In this document: piece by piece, positions 1-9,425 of the stretch
Position numbering within the stretch: position 1 is the stretch's first letter
Layout: each line of letters begins with the position of its first letter
Assembly: GCA_046331625.1 (NCBI GenBank)
Contig: JAXLQL010000002.1
Coordinates: forward strand, 186,001-250,000
DNA from: JAXLQL01 sp046331625
GTDB lineage: Bacteria > Acidobacteriota > Terriglobia > Bryobacterales > Bryobacteraceae
Reading direction: 5' to 3'
DNA: 64,000 bases
The notes under the pieces: generated by a model
What the model was told of the DNA's origin: nothing
Database searches by the model: none
Seen by the model: only the letters and a program-made list of their open reading frames with translations
Translations under genes and position numbers: made by a program

Positions 1-2
1 GC

Positions 3-1175
3 ACGCAGGCGGTTTCCGATGACGGAACTGTCGTCTACGGCGACTCCGGTGCGCCATTCCTTGTCAGGAACGGCTTGAGGCCTACGGCCCTCAACCGCGA
101 AGGGCTTCAGGTGATTTCGATCCTCGCGATAGACCGTAACGCCTCCCAAATCGTCGCGCAATCTGCCGCCAACATGTTTCGATCACTGTACGCCCTCGGC
201 CCCGCCGGGGGGCTTGGCACTCCCCTCTTCGCGATCCCCGACGACGGCATCGGCATGCAACCCGTCCTCCAAGACGACGGCAAACGCGTCCTCATCGGCG
301 TCCGCGAATTCCCCGACCTCCCCCGCCAATGGCTCGTCCTCGTCAACACCGACGGTTCCGGATCCCAGTGGCTTGGCTACCTCCCCGAAGGCTATCGCGA
401 ATTCACCCTCTCCGGTGACGGCCGCGTCGCCTACGGTGTCACTACCTCCAACCGCATCGTTCGCATCGAAACCGAAACGGACCAACTGCGCGAAATCATT
501 CCTGCCTCACCGTGGATGTCGCGCCTCATCGGACCCAACCGCCCGGGTTCTGAGAACCGCATTCTCGGTGGCCTGCTTGCCTCCTGCACCTTCACGCCTT
601 CCCAGTTTCCAGCGCCCACCGAACTCGGCGGCGTCCGCGTCGAGTACGCCGGCCGCCTCATGCCGTTGCTGAAGGTCTCGCCAGACGAGATCGTCTACCA
701 AATCCCATGGGACATGCCGGCGAAGCCCGACAATCCTCTCGTGCGTGTGCTCGTCGAAAACCCCGATAGCCCGTTCGAAGGCCCGGCCACCATGCATGAT
801 TTCTGGATCAATCCGCTCTTCGACGAACCAGCTACGTTCCACAAAGACGGAAAACCGGTGACGTTCGACAACCGGGCGAAACCGGGCGAAGAGTTTGATG
901 CTTTTGCAGCCGGCTTCCAGGTGCCGGGTTTGCGCACCGGTGTCCCCGCCGCTGCCAACTCGCCAAACCTCGGCGGAATGGCCTGCCAGATCGACCAACT
1001 GGCCGGCGTACCCGCACAGCCCCTCGACGTTCGCTTCTTCGGCCAGGCGCCAGGCCGCGCCGGCATGTTCAAGATCAGCATCAAGCTCCCGGACCGGTTA
1101 CCTACCACCACTCTTCCCGTTCGATGCACCCACTCGAGTGGCGAAGTCGGGACCTTCCTTCTCGCAATGCCCTGA
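3..1175 (+). CDS. Propeller/TIGR03437 (Solibacter C-terminal domain) protein, 5' end outside window
   Basis: The reading frame is open from the first complete codon at position 3, so the start lies upstream of the window. Positions 3-75 already align with the paralogue at 17528-19255 (both contain DDGTVVY), which shows that the gene is truncated by the window edge and does not begin at an internal TTG. The N-terminal part has beta-propeller-like repeats (LQDDGKRVLIGVRE, LSGDGRVAYGV). The C-terminal part has the IPT-like TIGR03437 features (DEIVYQIPWDMPAKPDNPLVRV). Such proteins are secreted and abundant in Solibacter-type acidobacteria; their function is unknown. The next gene is convergent. 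Most residues between window positions 240 and 1020 are identical to the paralogue, pointing to a recent duplication. Confidence 0.8.
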   Translation, partial: TQAVSDDGTVVYGDSGAPFLVRNGLRPTALNREGLQVISILAIDRNASQIVAQSAANMFRSLYALGPAGGLGTPLFAIPDDGIGMQPVLQDDGKRVLIGVREFPDLPRQWLVLVNTDGSGSQWLGYLPEGYREFTLSGDGRVAYGVTTSNRIVRIETETDQLREIIPASPWMSRLIGPNRPGSENRILGGLLASCTFTPSQFPAPTELGGVRVEYAGRLMPLLKVSPDEIVYQIPWDMPAKPDNPLVRVLVENPDSPFEGPATMHDFWINPLFDEPATFHKDGKPVTFDNRAKPGEEFDAFAAGFQVPGLRTGVPAAANSPNLGGMACQIDQLAGVPAQPLDVRFFGQAPGRAGMFKISIKLPDRLPTTTLPVRCTHSSGEVGTFLLAMP

Positions 1176-1724
1176 CCGCCGGCATGCCGGTCACGAGTCG
1201 TTTCGATTTTTCTCAATCCCCGCAACCCGATCTCTTTCCGCGACATACGCGTTGCGCACCCTCTCGCGATTTTGCGTGACCCCCTTGACAGGAAGCCATC
1301 CTGAAACCGAGTAGGGGCGATCTCCGCCCAACCGAATTTCATCAAGGAAGGAAGGGGCCGCAATGCCCGTTCGCAAAACCGCCGTCGCACCGCGCGAAGA
1401 ATCGGATTCTGCCAAACGAAGCCAATCCCGATTCACCAGCAGGAGCGGAGAATCCGCGCTGGAAAGAACGAACCCAACTGCCAACGCACGATCAATCCAT
1501 ACATCGTCGGGCGGCGAAAAACGAACCGACAGCCCCGTTCACTCCCGCCCGCCATCGCCGTCGCGGTACGTCGACTGGGATTCTGCCAAACGAAGCCAAT
1601 CCCGATTCACCAGCGAGGAGCGGCCGCGCTGGAAAGAACGAACCCAACGTCCCACCCACGATCAATCCATACAACGTCGAGCGGCGAAAACGAACCCACA
1701 ACCCCTGCGTTTCGAGCGCCGACG
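1176..1724. repeat. Intergenic region with internal tandem repeat, duplicated in inverted form near 17.2-17.5 kb
   Basis: No gene is visible here. A segment beginning GATTCTGCCAAACGAAGCC occurs at about 1403 and again at about 1579, giving a direct repeat of roughly 177 bp with small indels. The whole interval also matches the reverse complement of 17179-17520: both contain the block around CTTGACA, GGGCGATCTCCGCCCAACC and AAGGAAGG, and both lie between the TIGR03437 gene and the end of the secreted-protein gene. At the other locus only one tandem unit remains, with an internal deletion. Confidence 0.7.
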
Positions 1725-3182
1725 TCACCGCTTCGGCGCGACCCGACCCCCATTCCACGTGTCCGGCTTCGGCGTATCCGGCGGCCAGTATCCCTTCGGA
1801 TCTTCCTTCCACGGCTTCCCGCACACGCTCGAAATCACGCTCCACTCCGCCGCCCCCAGGTTCACATCCGGATGGAAAATGAACCGCTTCAACCCAGCCC
1901 GGTGCGACTCCGTCAAGATATGATGCAAATCCCGCGCCGGCATCGGATCCCCAGCGTGCGGATTGCGACCCGTCGACACCCACGCAATCACCTTGTCCGG
2001 ATTCCCGATCGCCGCGAGCGCCCGCCGCGTCTGCGAGTACACCACCTTCGTGAAGAACTCCTCCGGGAATCCCATCTCCATGTCGGCCAACGAATGCACG
2101 CCCGGCAGTTCGAGCCCGAACCACGACTTCACCACTGCGAAGCAATCGCGCTCGCTCAGACTCGAATTCCACTCGCCGATCGTCTTCACCCATCGCGCGA
2201 TCGATCCGTACATCCCGTCGAACCCGCGATGCCAGAAGTAGTGTTTCGGGAACATCAGGTCGAAGTAGCCGTGCGTCTTCTGATAGTCCTGCGTCGTCAG
2301 CACAGAGAACGTGGCCGCGCGCGGAATGGTGCCCAGCTTCGGCTTCGGCGAAATCTTGTCGATCTCGCCACGCATCGCCTGCATCGTGCGCAGCGTCAGC
2401 TCCTGCCGCATGCGAAGCCAGTAGAGCGAGTCCTCGTTCATGTCGAACAGCGAGAGCCCGCCCAGCATTCCGCCGTCGGCGTGATAGCGCACCAGCGAGG
2501 GCGTCAGGCTATGGAAGCGCTGGCGCATGTGCTCCATCCCGCGCTCCATGCGAGCCACGTCGAATCCCAACTGCTGCATCAGCGCCTTGTGATGATCGCG
2601 AATCTCGAACAACTCGCCGCCATGATGGAAGTCGAGTTCGTAGTGCTGCTCGCCCGCGCCGTCCACGATCACGCCATCGGCCTGCGGAAACGCGCGCATC
2701 GTGTCACGCACGCCGGCCCCCAGCGCCAGCGCGCCGAACGGATCCTGTTGCGCCGACTTGCGCACGCCGTAGTATCCGGGCCCGAACAGCATCAGCTCCC
2801 AACCGCGCCGCTTGATCGAGTCCATCAGCCCGCGCAGCTTCTTCTCCTTCGCCGCGTCGAGCGGCATCGCCGCCGGCGGATCCACGCCCATCTCGCGATA
2901 GATCTTCGCATCGGGCGCGAACGTGCCGAAGCGCGCACCCGCGCGGCGATACGTGAAGTCGAACGACGGCGGACCGTCCCAGAATCGCAGCGGTCCGATC
3001 ACGATTCCGCGCACGCCGCCCTCGCCCCACGCATCGAGCGTGCGCTCGTAATCATCCAGCCATTGCTCGAGCGGGAAGATCATGTACATCCACGCCACCA
3101 GCTTCTGGCGATCCTGTGCCTGCGCGAGCATCGATCCGCCGAGCCCGCCCAGGAGCGTTGTTGCAAATTCGCGTCTGTGCAT
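1725..3182 (-). CDS. Exported protein of unknown function, intact copy
   Basis: This 485-residue protein starts MHRREFATTLLGGLGG followed by LAQAQ, a Tat/Sec-type export signal common in acidobacterial secreted enzymes. The rest is rich in aromatic residues and His, with segments such as DGVIVDGAGEQHYELDFHH and MFPKHYFWHRGFDGMYG. These recall TIM-barrel glycoside-hydrolase-like proteins, but I do not recognise a named family. The start is 39 bp from the divergent TonB-dependent receptor gene, so the two may share a control region. The last ~105 codons are present again at 16861-17178 as a fragment in the opposite orientation. Its function could be surface carbohydrate processing linked to the receptor; that is inference from context only. 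Confidence 0.7.
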   Translation of the reverse strand: MHRREFATTLLGGLGGSMLAQAQDRQKLVAWMYMIFPLEQWLDDYERTLDAWGEGGVRGIVIGPLRFWDGPPSFDFTYRRAGARFGTFAPDAKIYREMGVDPPAAMPLDAAKEKKLRGLMDSIKRRGWELMLFGPGYYGVRKSAQQDPFGALALGAGVRDTMRAFPQADGVIVDGAGEQHYELDFHHGGELFEIRDHHKALMQQLGFDVARMERGMEHMRQRFHSLTPSLVRYHADGGMLGGLSLFDMNEDSLYWLRMRQELTLRTMQAMRGEIDKISPKPKLGTIPRAATFSVLTTQDYQKTHGYFDLMFPKHYFWHRGFDGMYGSIARWVKTIGEWNSSLSERDCFAVVKSWFGLELPGVHSLADMEMGFPEEFFTKVVYSQTRRALAAIGNPDKVIAWVSTGRNPHAGDPMPARDLHHILTESHRAGLKRFIFHPDVNLGAAEWSVISSVCGKPWKEDPKGYWPPDTPKPDTWNGGRVAPKR

Positions 3183-3185
3183 CGC

Positions 3186-3212
3186 TTGACTCTATCAGCA
3201 AGATGATATAGC
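3186..3212 (+). promoter_or_regulatory. Candidate sigma-70 promoter for the TonB-dependent receptor gene
   Basis: TTGACT at 3186-3191 and TATAGC at 3207-3212 are separated by 15 bp, a short spacer. They sit in the only 39 bp between two divergent genes. Transcription starting about 7 bp downstream would begin almost at the ATG at 3222, and no Shine-Dalgarno sequence is visible, so a leaderless or nearly leaderless mRNA is possible. Confidence 0.3.
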
Positions 3213-3221
3213 GTCTACTCC

Positions 3222-6200
3222 ATGCTGGCGACAAAACGAATATTATCCATAGTCCTCTTCACGGGTCTCTCTACGTCGAGCATCCTGGCCCAAACTACGG
3301 CCACCGAAATCCTCGGTCTTGTCAAAGACACATCCGGCGCCGTGGTCAGCGGCGCGAAAATCACCATCACCCGCGCTGCCACTGGTCAAACCCTCAGCAA
3401 GACCACCAACGTCACGGGTGAGTACACCTTCCCTCTCATCGAAATCGGCGAGTGGAGCGTTCGCGTCGAAATGCAAGGCTTCCGCTCGCAAACAGTCACC
3501 AACCTGAAAGTGGAAACGCAACAGAAGGCGCGCGTGGACTTCATCCTCGAGGTCGGCTCGGTCGCCGAGACCGTCGAGGTCACCGCCACCGGCGCCGTGC
3601 TCGAAACCGAAAACGCCGCCGTTGGCCAAGTCATCGAGAACAAGCGCGTGGCTGACTTGCCGCTCAACGGGCGCAACCTCATCCACCTCGCGGCCATGGT
3701 GCCGGGCGCGCAGTACGGAAGCCGCAGCGGCGGCGCCGATGGCCAGGGCGGATTCCCCATCCCCGGTGGCGGCATGTCGATCATCGCCAACGGCCAACGC
3801 GAAGTGCATCAGAGCATCTCGCTCGATGGCGTCGAATCCATCACGCCGCTCTACAACATCTCGAGCTTCTCTCCGTCCATCGACGCCGTGGAAGAGTTCA
3901 AGGTGCAGACCGGATCGTACTCGGCCGAGTTCGGCCAGAGCTCCGGCGCGCGCGTCGAAGTGTCGATGAAATCGGGCGGCAATCAGATCCACGGCACCGC
4001 GTGGGAGTTCCTCCGCAACGATGCCTTCGACGCCGAGAACTACTTCCTCAACTTCCAGCGCCCCGCCGGCGCCGGCCGCTTGAACAAAGACCGCCTCCGC
4101 CGCAATCAGTTCGGCGGCTTCGTCAGCGGACCCGTCATCAAGAACCGAACCTTCTGGTCATTCAACTACGAAGAGCGCAGACAGACGCAGGAGTCCGTCA
4201 TCACGGCGTGGTGGCCCAATCAGGACTTCCGCCGCGGCGACTTTTCGATTCTCGCCAATCCGCCGATCAATCCGGCCACCGGCCGCCAGGTGCGGGCGCC
4301 CATCGTACTGTTCGATGCGGCCAACAACGGGCTGCCGTATCCCAATGACGTTCTGCCGGCTTCGAAGCTCCACAAGGGCGCGCTGAGCGTGGTGGAGAAG
4401 TATCTGCCGCAGCCCGATTTCCAGCAGATCGATCCGCTCGACTTCACTGTGCGCCGCGCCATTCCCGGCATCATCGGAGCCCGCCAGTATTTCGGCCGGC
4501 TCGACCACAACTTCTCGAGCAAAGACAAAGTCTTCGGCCGCTTCGCGCTCGACAAGTCGAAGTGGACGGCCAATCAGGTCAATCCCAACTTCCCCGAAGA
4601 TCGCTACTCTGACGCCTACAACGTCGCCACCCAGTGGCTGCACACGTTCAGTTCGAACGTGCTGCATGAGTTTCGCTTCGGCATCAACAACTGGGGCGAC
4701 AACTATCTCAACCCGCGGTCGAACTCCAACTTCGACGTCGATTCGCTCGGCATCGGCAAGTTCCGCGTGGCCGGAGACGGCAATCGCAAGTTCACGCCAG
4801 CCGAAACAGGAATCCCCGGAATTGGTTTTACCATCGGTGACCTCAACGGCCGTACGGACGACACCTACAGCTATCAGGTGGCCGACAACCTCTCCGTCAT
4901 CCGCGGCAAGCACACGTTGAAGACCGGCGTTCTCATCGTCCACGCCGCCATGGATCGGCGCGCGGCGAACCTCACGCGCGGAGCGCTCGCGTTCTCGCCC
5001 AATGAGAGCGGGCTCGACTTCTCGTCGTTCCTGCTCGGCTATCCCACCCGCACGCAGACCGCGGAAGGCTATCCGTCAGTGAACATGCGTTCGCGCCGCG
5101 TGGGCGCCTACATTTCCGACGAGTGGAAGGTGAAGCCGAACCTGAGCGTGACCATGGGCTTCCGCTTCGACTACATGGGCAACCCCTACGACAAGCTCGG
5201 CCACGTGCGTACGGTGGCGCTCGAACGCCCCTACACCACTGCCGACGGCCAGAAGATTCCCACGCTTTATCCCCCGGTGCAGAGCGAAGAAGCCAAGCAG
5301 AAATTCTGGAAGCAGGTAGCGCCGTTCTGGCAGCCGCGCCTCGGCATTGCCTACCGGCCCACCAACAAGTGGGTAGTGCGCATGGGCGCCGGACAGTACA
5401 CCAGCCCGCAGCACTTCGTACAGATCTCCACCGCGAACCTGATGCCGCCGCTGTCGGGCTTCCAGCAATACGACAACATCACTGACCCGATCGCTGGAAC
5501 AGCCACGCGCCGCTTCCGCCCCGGCACGCCGATCATCACGCTCGACGATCCCTTCAGCGGCACCACGCAGAGCCCGCCGGTCAGCGTGTGGCGGCTCGAA
5601 CCCGATCGCCGCGAGCGCGACAACTGGCAATGGAGTCTCGACATCCAACGCGAGCTCCCCGGTCAGCTATCGCTCACGGTCGGCTACGTCGGCAGCAAGA
5701 CATCGCACTCGGCCAACTCATATGAGAACTACAATGGCGCGTTGCCTTCGCTCAATTCGAACTTCCAGTCGCGACGGCCGGTCCAGCAATTCTTCGATCC
5801 GTCGCAGCCGGAAAAGGGCGTGCAAACGCTCGGCCGCATCTTCGCCTTTGACTCATACTCGAACCAGCACTACCACGGCTTGCAGACCAAGCTCGAACGG
5901 CGCTACTCGAAAGGCCTGACGTTCGGTGTCTCCTACACCTACAGCAAGGCCAACGGCGATGGTGAAGACGGCGGTAACGAAGGCGCCATGCGCCAGGTAG
6001 CGCTCGATCGCGCTGGCTCTCGCGCCCGCACCGCCTTCGATCTCACGCACAACGCGGTCATCCACTACGTGTGGGAAATCCCGTGGGGCAAGAACCTCAA
6101 AGGACCTGCCGGATTCGTGATCGGCGGTTGGCAGACCAACGGCATCTTCTCGATCCGCACTGGATTCCCGTGGACTCCAACAGTCGGCGGCAACGACCTC

Positions 6201-6620
6201 AACACCGGCGGCGACGGCACTCCCGTTCGTCCCGACCGCCTCCGCGACGGCCGCTTGCAGGACACCCGCAGCCGCGATCTCTGGTACGATCCCACCGCCT
6301 TCCAGCGCGTGACCTGCCAGAACCCGAATCGTCCGGACCTCTGCCACTACGGCAGCGCCGGCCGCAACATCCTCGACTCGCCGGGCCAACGCAACCTCGA
6401 CTTCTCGATGTTCAAGAACTTCTCCGTCACCGAGCAGGTGAAGGTGCAGTTCCGCGCCGAAGCCTTCAACACGTTCAACACACCCTACTTCGGCCAGCCG
6501 AACAACATCGGTTTCGTCGGAGCCAATTCGGTCACTCCCGATGCACCGCGCGTGGGCGAAATCCGCGGCCTCCGCGCTTCCATGCGCGTACTGCAAATGG
6601 GCCTCAAGGTGAGTTTCTAG
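3222..6620 (+). CDS. TonB-dependent receptor, Oar-like, with N-terminal carboxypeptidase-regulatory domain
   Basis: This 1132-residue outer-membrane protein has a signal peptide (residues 1-23, ending ILAQ). It is followed by a carboxypeptidase-regulatory-like beta-sandwich (about 25-110, ILGLVKDTSGAVVSGAKIT). A plug domain covers about 115-245 (VADLPLNGRNLIHLAAMVPG, then VEEFKVQTGSYSAEFGQSSG). The remainder is a long beta-barrel ending in an aromatic residue (QMGLKVSF), as expected for BAM-dependent insertion. Acidobacteria carry many such receptors, probably for uptake of oligosaccharides or other large ligands with TonB energy. The ligand cannot be told from the sequence. The downstream metallohydrolase gene starts 5 bp after the stop codon, so the two are probably functionally linked. 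Confidence 0.93.
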   Translation: MLATKRILSIVLFTGLSTSSILAQTTATEILGLVKDTSGAVVSGAKITITRAATGQTLSKTTNVTGEYTFPLIEIGEWSVRVEMQGFRSQTVTNLKVETQQKARVDFILEVGSVAETVEVTATGAVLETENAAVGQVIENKRVADLPLNGRNLIHLAAMVPGAQYGSRSGGADGQGGFPIPGGGMSIIANGQREVHQSISLDGVESITPLYNISSFSPSIDAVEEFKVQTGSYSAEFGQSSGARVEVSMKSGGNQIHGTAWEFLRNDAFDAENYFLNFQRPAGAGRLNKDRLRRNQFGGFVSGPVIKNRTFWSFNYEERRQTQESVITAWWPNQDFRRGDFSILANPPINPATGRQVRAPIVLFDAANNGLPYPNDVLPASKLHKGALSVVEKYLPQPDFQQIDPLDFTVRRAIPGIIGARQYFGRLDHNFSSKDKVFGRFALDKSKWTANQVNPNFPEDRYSDAYNVATQWLHTFSSNVLHEFRFGINNWGDNYLNPRSNSNFDVDSLGIGKFRVAGDGNRKFTPAETGIPGIGFTIGDLNGRTDDTYSYQVADNLSVIRGKHTLKTGVLIVHAAMDRRAANLTRGALAFSPNESGLDFSSFLLGYPTRTQTAEGYPSVNMRSRRVGAYISDEWKVKPNLSVTMGFRFDYMGNPYDKLGHVRTVALERPYTTADGQKIPTLYPPVQSEEAKQKFWKQVAPFWQPRLGIAYRPTNKWVVRMGAGQYTSPQHFVQISTANLMPPLSGFQQYDNITDPIAGTATRRFRPGTPIITLDDPFSGTTQSPPVSVWRLEPDRRERDNWQWSLDIQRELPGQLSLTVGYVGSKTSHSANSYENYNGALPSLNSNFQSRRPVQQFFDPSQPEKGVQTLGRIFAFDSYSNQHYHGLQTKLERRYSKGLTFGVSYTYSKANGDGEDGGNEGAMRQVALDRAGSRARTAFDLTHNAVIHYVWEIPWGKNLKGPAGFVIGGWQTNGIFSIRTGFPWTPTVGGNDLNTGGDGTPVRPDRLRDGRLQDTRSRDLWYDPTAFQRVTCQNPNRPDLCHYGSAGRNILDSPGQRNLDFSMFKNFSVTEQVKVQFRAEAFNTFNTPYFGQPNNIGFVGANSVTPDAPRVGEIRGLRASMRVLQMGLKVSF

Positions 6621-6625
6621 GTCAA

Positions 6626-9136
6626 ATGCAATCGACACTCAAAGGGCTGCTCTTCGGAGCAGCCCTTGCTTTTTCTCAGGGCACTGAATACCCCGCTGTC
6701 AAGTATCGCAGCAACTACCTGGCGAGCTACTATCTCTCCCACTCGCCGACCACCACGCCGTGGTGGCCCGCATGGTCGCCTGACGGCAAGTGGATCGCCG
6801 TCTCGCTCCACGGCTCCATCTGGAAGGTCGACCCCGCAACCGGAGAAGCTTGGGAGCTCACGCACTCATCCAAGCTCCACTCTTCGCCCGCGTGGTCGCC
6901 CGATGGCAAGTGGATCGTGTACACGGCCGACGACGAGTGGCGCTCCATTCAACTCGAAGCCGTCAACGTAGCCTCGGGCGAAGTGCGCGTGCTCACGCAC
7001 GATGATCAAGTCTACGCCGATCCCGTCTTCTCGCCCGACGGCGCGCGCCTCGCCTACGTGACCACCAAAGGCACCGGCAACTTCCACCTCGCCGTGCGCG
7101 CCATCCGCGATGGCGACTGGGCTGGCAACGAGTTCACGCTCACCCGCGACAACAGCTTCGGCCGCGCCCGTCAATACTTCAGCGAGTACGATCTCCACAT
7201 CGATCCAGCGTGGTCACGCGATGGAAAGGAATTGTTTGTGGTCTCGAACCGCGGCGTCGCCCTCGGATCGGGCCACTTGTGGCGCGTCCCCATCGAAGCC
7301 GACGCGATGCGCAGGGCGCGCCCCGTCCTCACCGAGCAATCGCTCTATCGCACGCGCGCCGATGTGTCGCCTGACGGCAAGCGGCTGATCTACGCGTCCA
7401 CTGCGGGCGCGGCCGATCAGTTCAACCACCTCTACGTGCTCCCGGTCAACGGCGGGCAGCCCTACAAGATGACCTTCGGTGACTTCGACGACTTCCATCC
7501 TCGCTGGTCGCCCGATGGCGACTCGATCGCTTACATCTCGAACGAAGGCGGCCTGCCGCAGTTGTGCGTGCTCGACGTCAACGGCGGAGGCAAGAGGATG
7601 GTTACCATCCTGAAGCGCCACTGGCGGCAGCCGATGGGGCTCGTGCAGGTATCCGTTGTCGACGGCAACGGCAACCCGGTTCCGGCACGGATCTCGGGCG
7701 CCGCCTCCGATGGACGCCTCTACGCACCTGGCGGAGCCTACGTTTTCAATGCCCGCCTGGCCTCGGGCCTGAAGCGGATCTTCTACGCCGACGGCGCGTA
7801 CCACGTAGAGGTGCCGCCGGGAAGATTGGTGATCGAAGCCACCAAGGGATTCGAATACCAGCCCGCTCGGTCCGAGTTCGAAGTAAAGCCTGGCCCTGCT
7901 CAGCAAGTCCGGCTCGTTTTGCGCCGCGTCTCCGACACGACAGCGAAGGGCTGGTTCAACGGATCGACTCATGTCCACATGAACTACGGCGGCACTATCC
8001 ACAACACGCCCGAGTTTCTGATGCTCCAGGCTCGGGCCCAGGGAATGCACATCGTCAGCTCGCTGGTGGCGAACAAAGACAACCGCATCCTCGACTGGCA
8101 GTACTTCCAGAAAGGCGGAAGCCCGCACCCGGCTTCGAATGTAGCCGCGCGCGAACTGCTCCTTTTCGGCGAAGAGAACCGGCCGCCCTTCTGGGGCCAC
8201 ACCTTCTACATCGGCCTACGCGAACATCTCATCTCGCCGTTCCTGACCGGCTACGAAGGAACCGCGCTCGACAGCTTGTATCCGAGCAACACAGACCTCT
8301 TCCGCAAAGCGCGAGCCCAAGGCGCGGCCACCGGATACGTGCACGCCTTCGGCGGCGAAGGCGATCCGCTTCAGGGCGGTCTCGGCGGTGCCAAAGCATT
8401 TCCGGTGGATGTTGCTTTGGGCACCGTCGATGCGCTCGAATGGTCCGCGGCCTCGCGCGGATCGCTCATCCCTCTGTTCCATGCCTGGAACAACGACTTT
8501 CACATCGCGCCCGTCGGCGGCGAGGACGCGCTCGCCAACATGCAGGACCATCGCCCCGTCGGCATCATCCGCACCTTCGTCCACCTCGGTTCGAACTTCA
8601 GCGTGAGCGGCTGGGTGGACGCAATCAAGAAGGGGCACACGTATCTGAGCAGCGGTCCAGTGGTGGAGTTTCGCGTCAATGGCGCGATTCCAGGGGACGA
8701 GGTTCGTCTGCCCGCCTCCGGCGGCGAGGTCACCATCGAAGGCTCTGCGTCGGCGCTCGCGCCGGTGCGCAAGGTCCTCATCTATCGCGACGGCAAGGTG
8801 TGGAAGCAAGTGAGCCCGCAGTTCCGCGAGCGGACCCAGGTGACCGCAAGCACGTGGTTCTCCCTGATCGTGGAAGCGGACGAGATTCCGCAGACCTCGC
8901 CCGAGGTCTACTCACAGGCGGTCACCAACTGTGTCCGCGTCTATGTTGGCGACGGCAAGATCCGCAGCGCCGATTCAGCCCGCTATTTCCTGAACTGGAT
9001 CGATAAGCTGCGCCAAACCACGTCCCCGGCGAATCTGTGGCGTACCGATGCCGAGCGCGCACATGTGCACGCGCAGTTCGACGAAGCTGCTGCCGTCTAT
9101 CGCGAGCGGCTCGCGACAGCAGGCGATAGACGATGA
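6626..9136 (+). CDS. CehA/McbA-type metallohydrolase with N-terminal WD40/TolB-like propeller
   Basis: The start is ATG 6626, 5 bp after the receptor stop, because it opens a signal peptide (MQSTLKGLLFGAALAFSQG); the frame stays open upstream only as a shadow of the receptor gene. The 836-residue product has five or six PD40 propeller blades (about 40-330; AWSPDGKWIAVS, AWSPDGKWIVYT, RWSPDGDSIAYI). A carboxypeptidase-regulatory-like region lies at about 335-440. A PHP/CehA-type domain follows from about 445 (STHVHMNYGG, ATGYVHAFGGEG, SGWVDAIKKGHTYLSSGP). The family contains metal-dependent hydrolases; the substrate here is unknown. The protein is probably periplasmic or secreted and may act on the cargo of the co-transcribed receptor. 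Confidence 0.85.
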   Translation: MQSTLKGLLFGAALAFSQGTEYPAVKYRSNYLASYYLSHSPTTTPWWPAWSPDGKWIAVSLHGSIWKVDPATGEAWELTHSSKLHSSPAWSPDGKWIVYTADDEWRSIQLEAVNVASGEVRVLTHDDQVYADPVFSPDGARLAYVTTKGTGNFHLAVRAIRDGDWAGNEFTLTRDNSFGRARQYFSEYDLHIDPAWSRDGKELFVVSNRGVALGSGHLWRVPIEADAMRRARPVLTEQSLYRTRADVSPDGKRLIYASTAGAADQFNHLYVLPVNGGQPYKMTFGDFDDFHPRWSPDGDSIAYISNEGGLPQLCVLDVNGGGKRMVTILKRHWRQPMGLVQVSVVDGNGNPVPARISGAASDGRLYAPGGAYVFNARLASGLKRIFYADGAYHVEVPPGRLVIEATKGFEYQPARSEFEVKPGPAQQVRLVLRRVSDTTAKGWFNGSTHVHMNYGGTIHNTPEFLMLQARAQGMHIVSSLVANKDNRILDWQYFQKGGSPHPASNVAARELLLFGEENRPPFWGHTFYIGLREHLISPFLTGYEGTALDSLYPSNTDLFRKARAQGAATGYVHAFGGEGDPLQGGLGGAKAFPVDVALGTVDALEWSAASRGSLIPLFHAWNNDFHIAPVGGEDALANMQDHRPVGIIRTFVHLGSNFSVSGWVDAIKKGHTYLSSGPVVEFRVNGAIPGDEVRLPASGGEVTIEGSASALAPVRKVLIYRDGKVWKQVSPQFRERTQVTASTWFSLIVEADEIPQTSPEVYSQAVTNCVRVYVGDGKIRSADSARYFLNWIDKLRQTTSPANLWRTDAERAHVHAQFDEAAAVYRERLATAGDRR
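6644..6675 (+). terminator. Rho-independent terminator or attenuator inside the first codons of the 6626 gene
   Basis: A perfect 9-bp stem GGGCTGCTC/GAGCAGCCC (6644-6652 and 6657-6665) is closed by a TTCG tetraloop and followed by TTGCTTTTT. It lies 24 bp after the receptor stop, where the receptor terminator would be expected, yet it is also codons 7-14 of the downstream gene's signal peptide. Confidence 0.6.
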
Positions 9137-9425
9137 TCCCGGACCACCGTCACACTAGCCAACCATCGCCATGTGAGCATCGTGATTTGATCGGCGCCTC
9201 GCTCTGGCCGGGCCTGGCGAGTACTTCCCTACTCGGCGAAGCTGCGCCATCGATCGCGGAAGCTCGCTACAGCAGCGATACATGATGACCGCGGCCAGCA
9301 CCGTGACCCAGAGGCAAGCATCGCCCATGTGAGCGTCGGTGGCTCGAAGGGCGCCTTCGCTGTTGGCCGGGCCAGCCAAGTACGGCCCACGTCAGCGAAG
9401 CCGCCCCGTCGATCGCGGACGCTCG
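9137..9425. repeat. Decayed tandem copies (~159 bp period) of the 3' end of the neighbouring membrane-protein gene
   Basis: The sequence GCTCGCTACAGCAG followed by GATGACCGCGGCCAGCACCGT occurs at 9262 and again at 9421, the latter being the true 3' end of the gene at 9426-10103. A further partial unit lies at about 9157-9261 (GCCAACCATCGCCATGTGAGC). Read on the minus strand, the copy still encodes VTVLAAVI, matching the gene's C-terminal membrane segment (VTVLAAVIVYRLL). No other gene is seen in this gap. Confidence 0.75.

Noticed and set aside
1872..3206. 444-codon open frame on the plus strand
   Set aside because: It is antisense to the well-supported secreted-protein gene and has the His/Arg-rich composition of a GC-skew shadow.
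6071..6625. Upstream extension of the metallohydrolase reading frame
   Set aside because: It is an Arg/Pro-rich shadow of the receptor gene; the signal peptide at 6626 marks the start.
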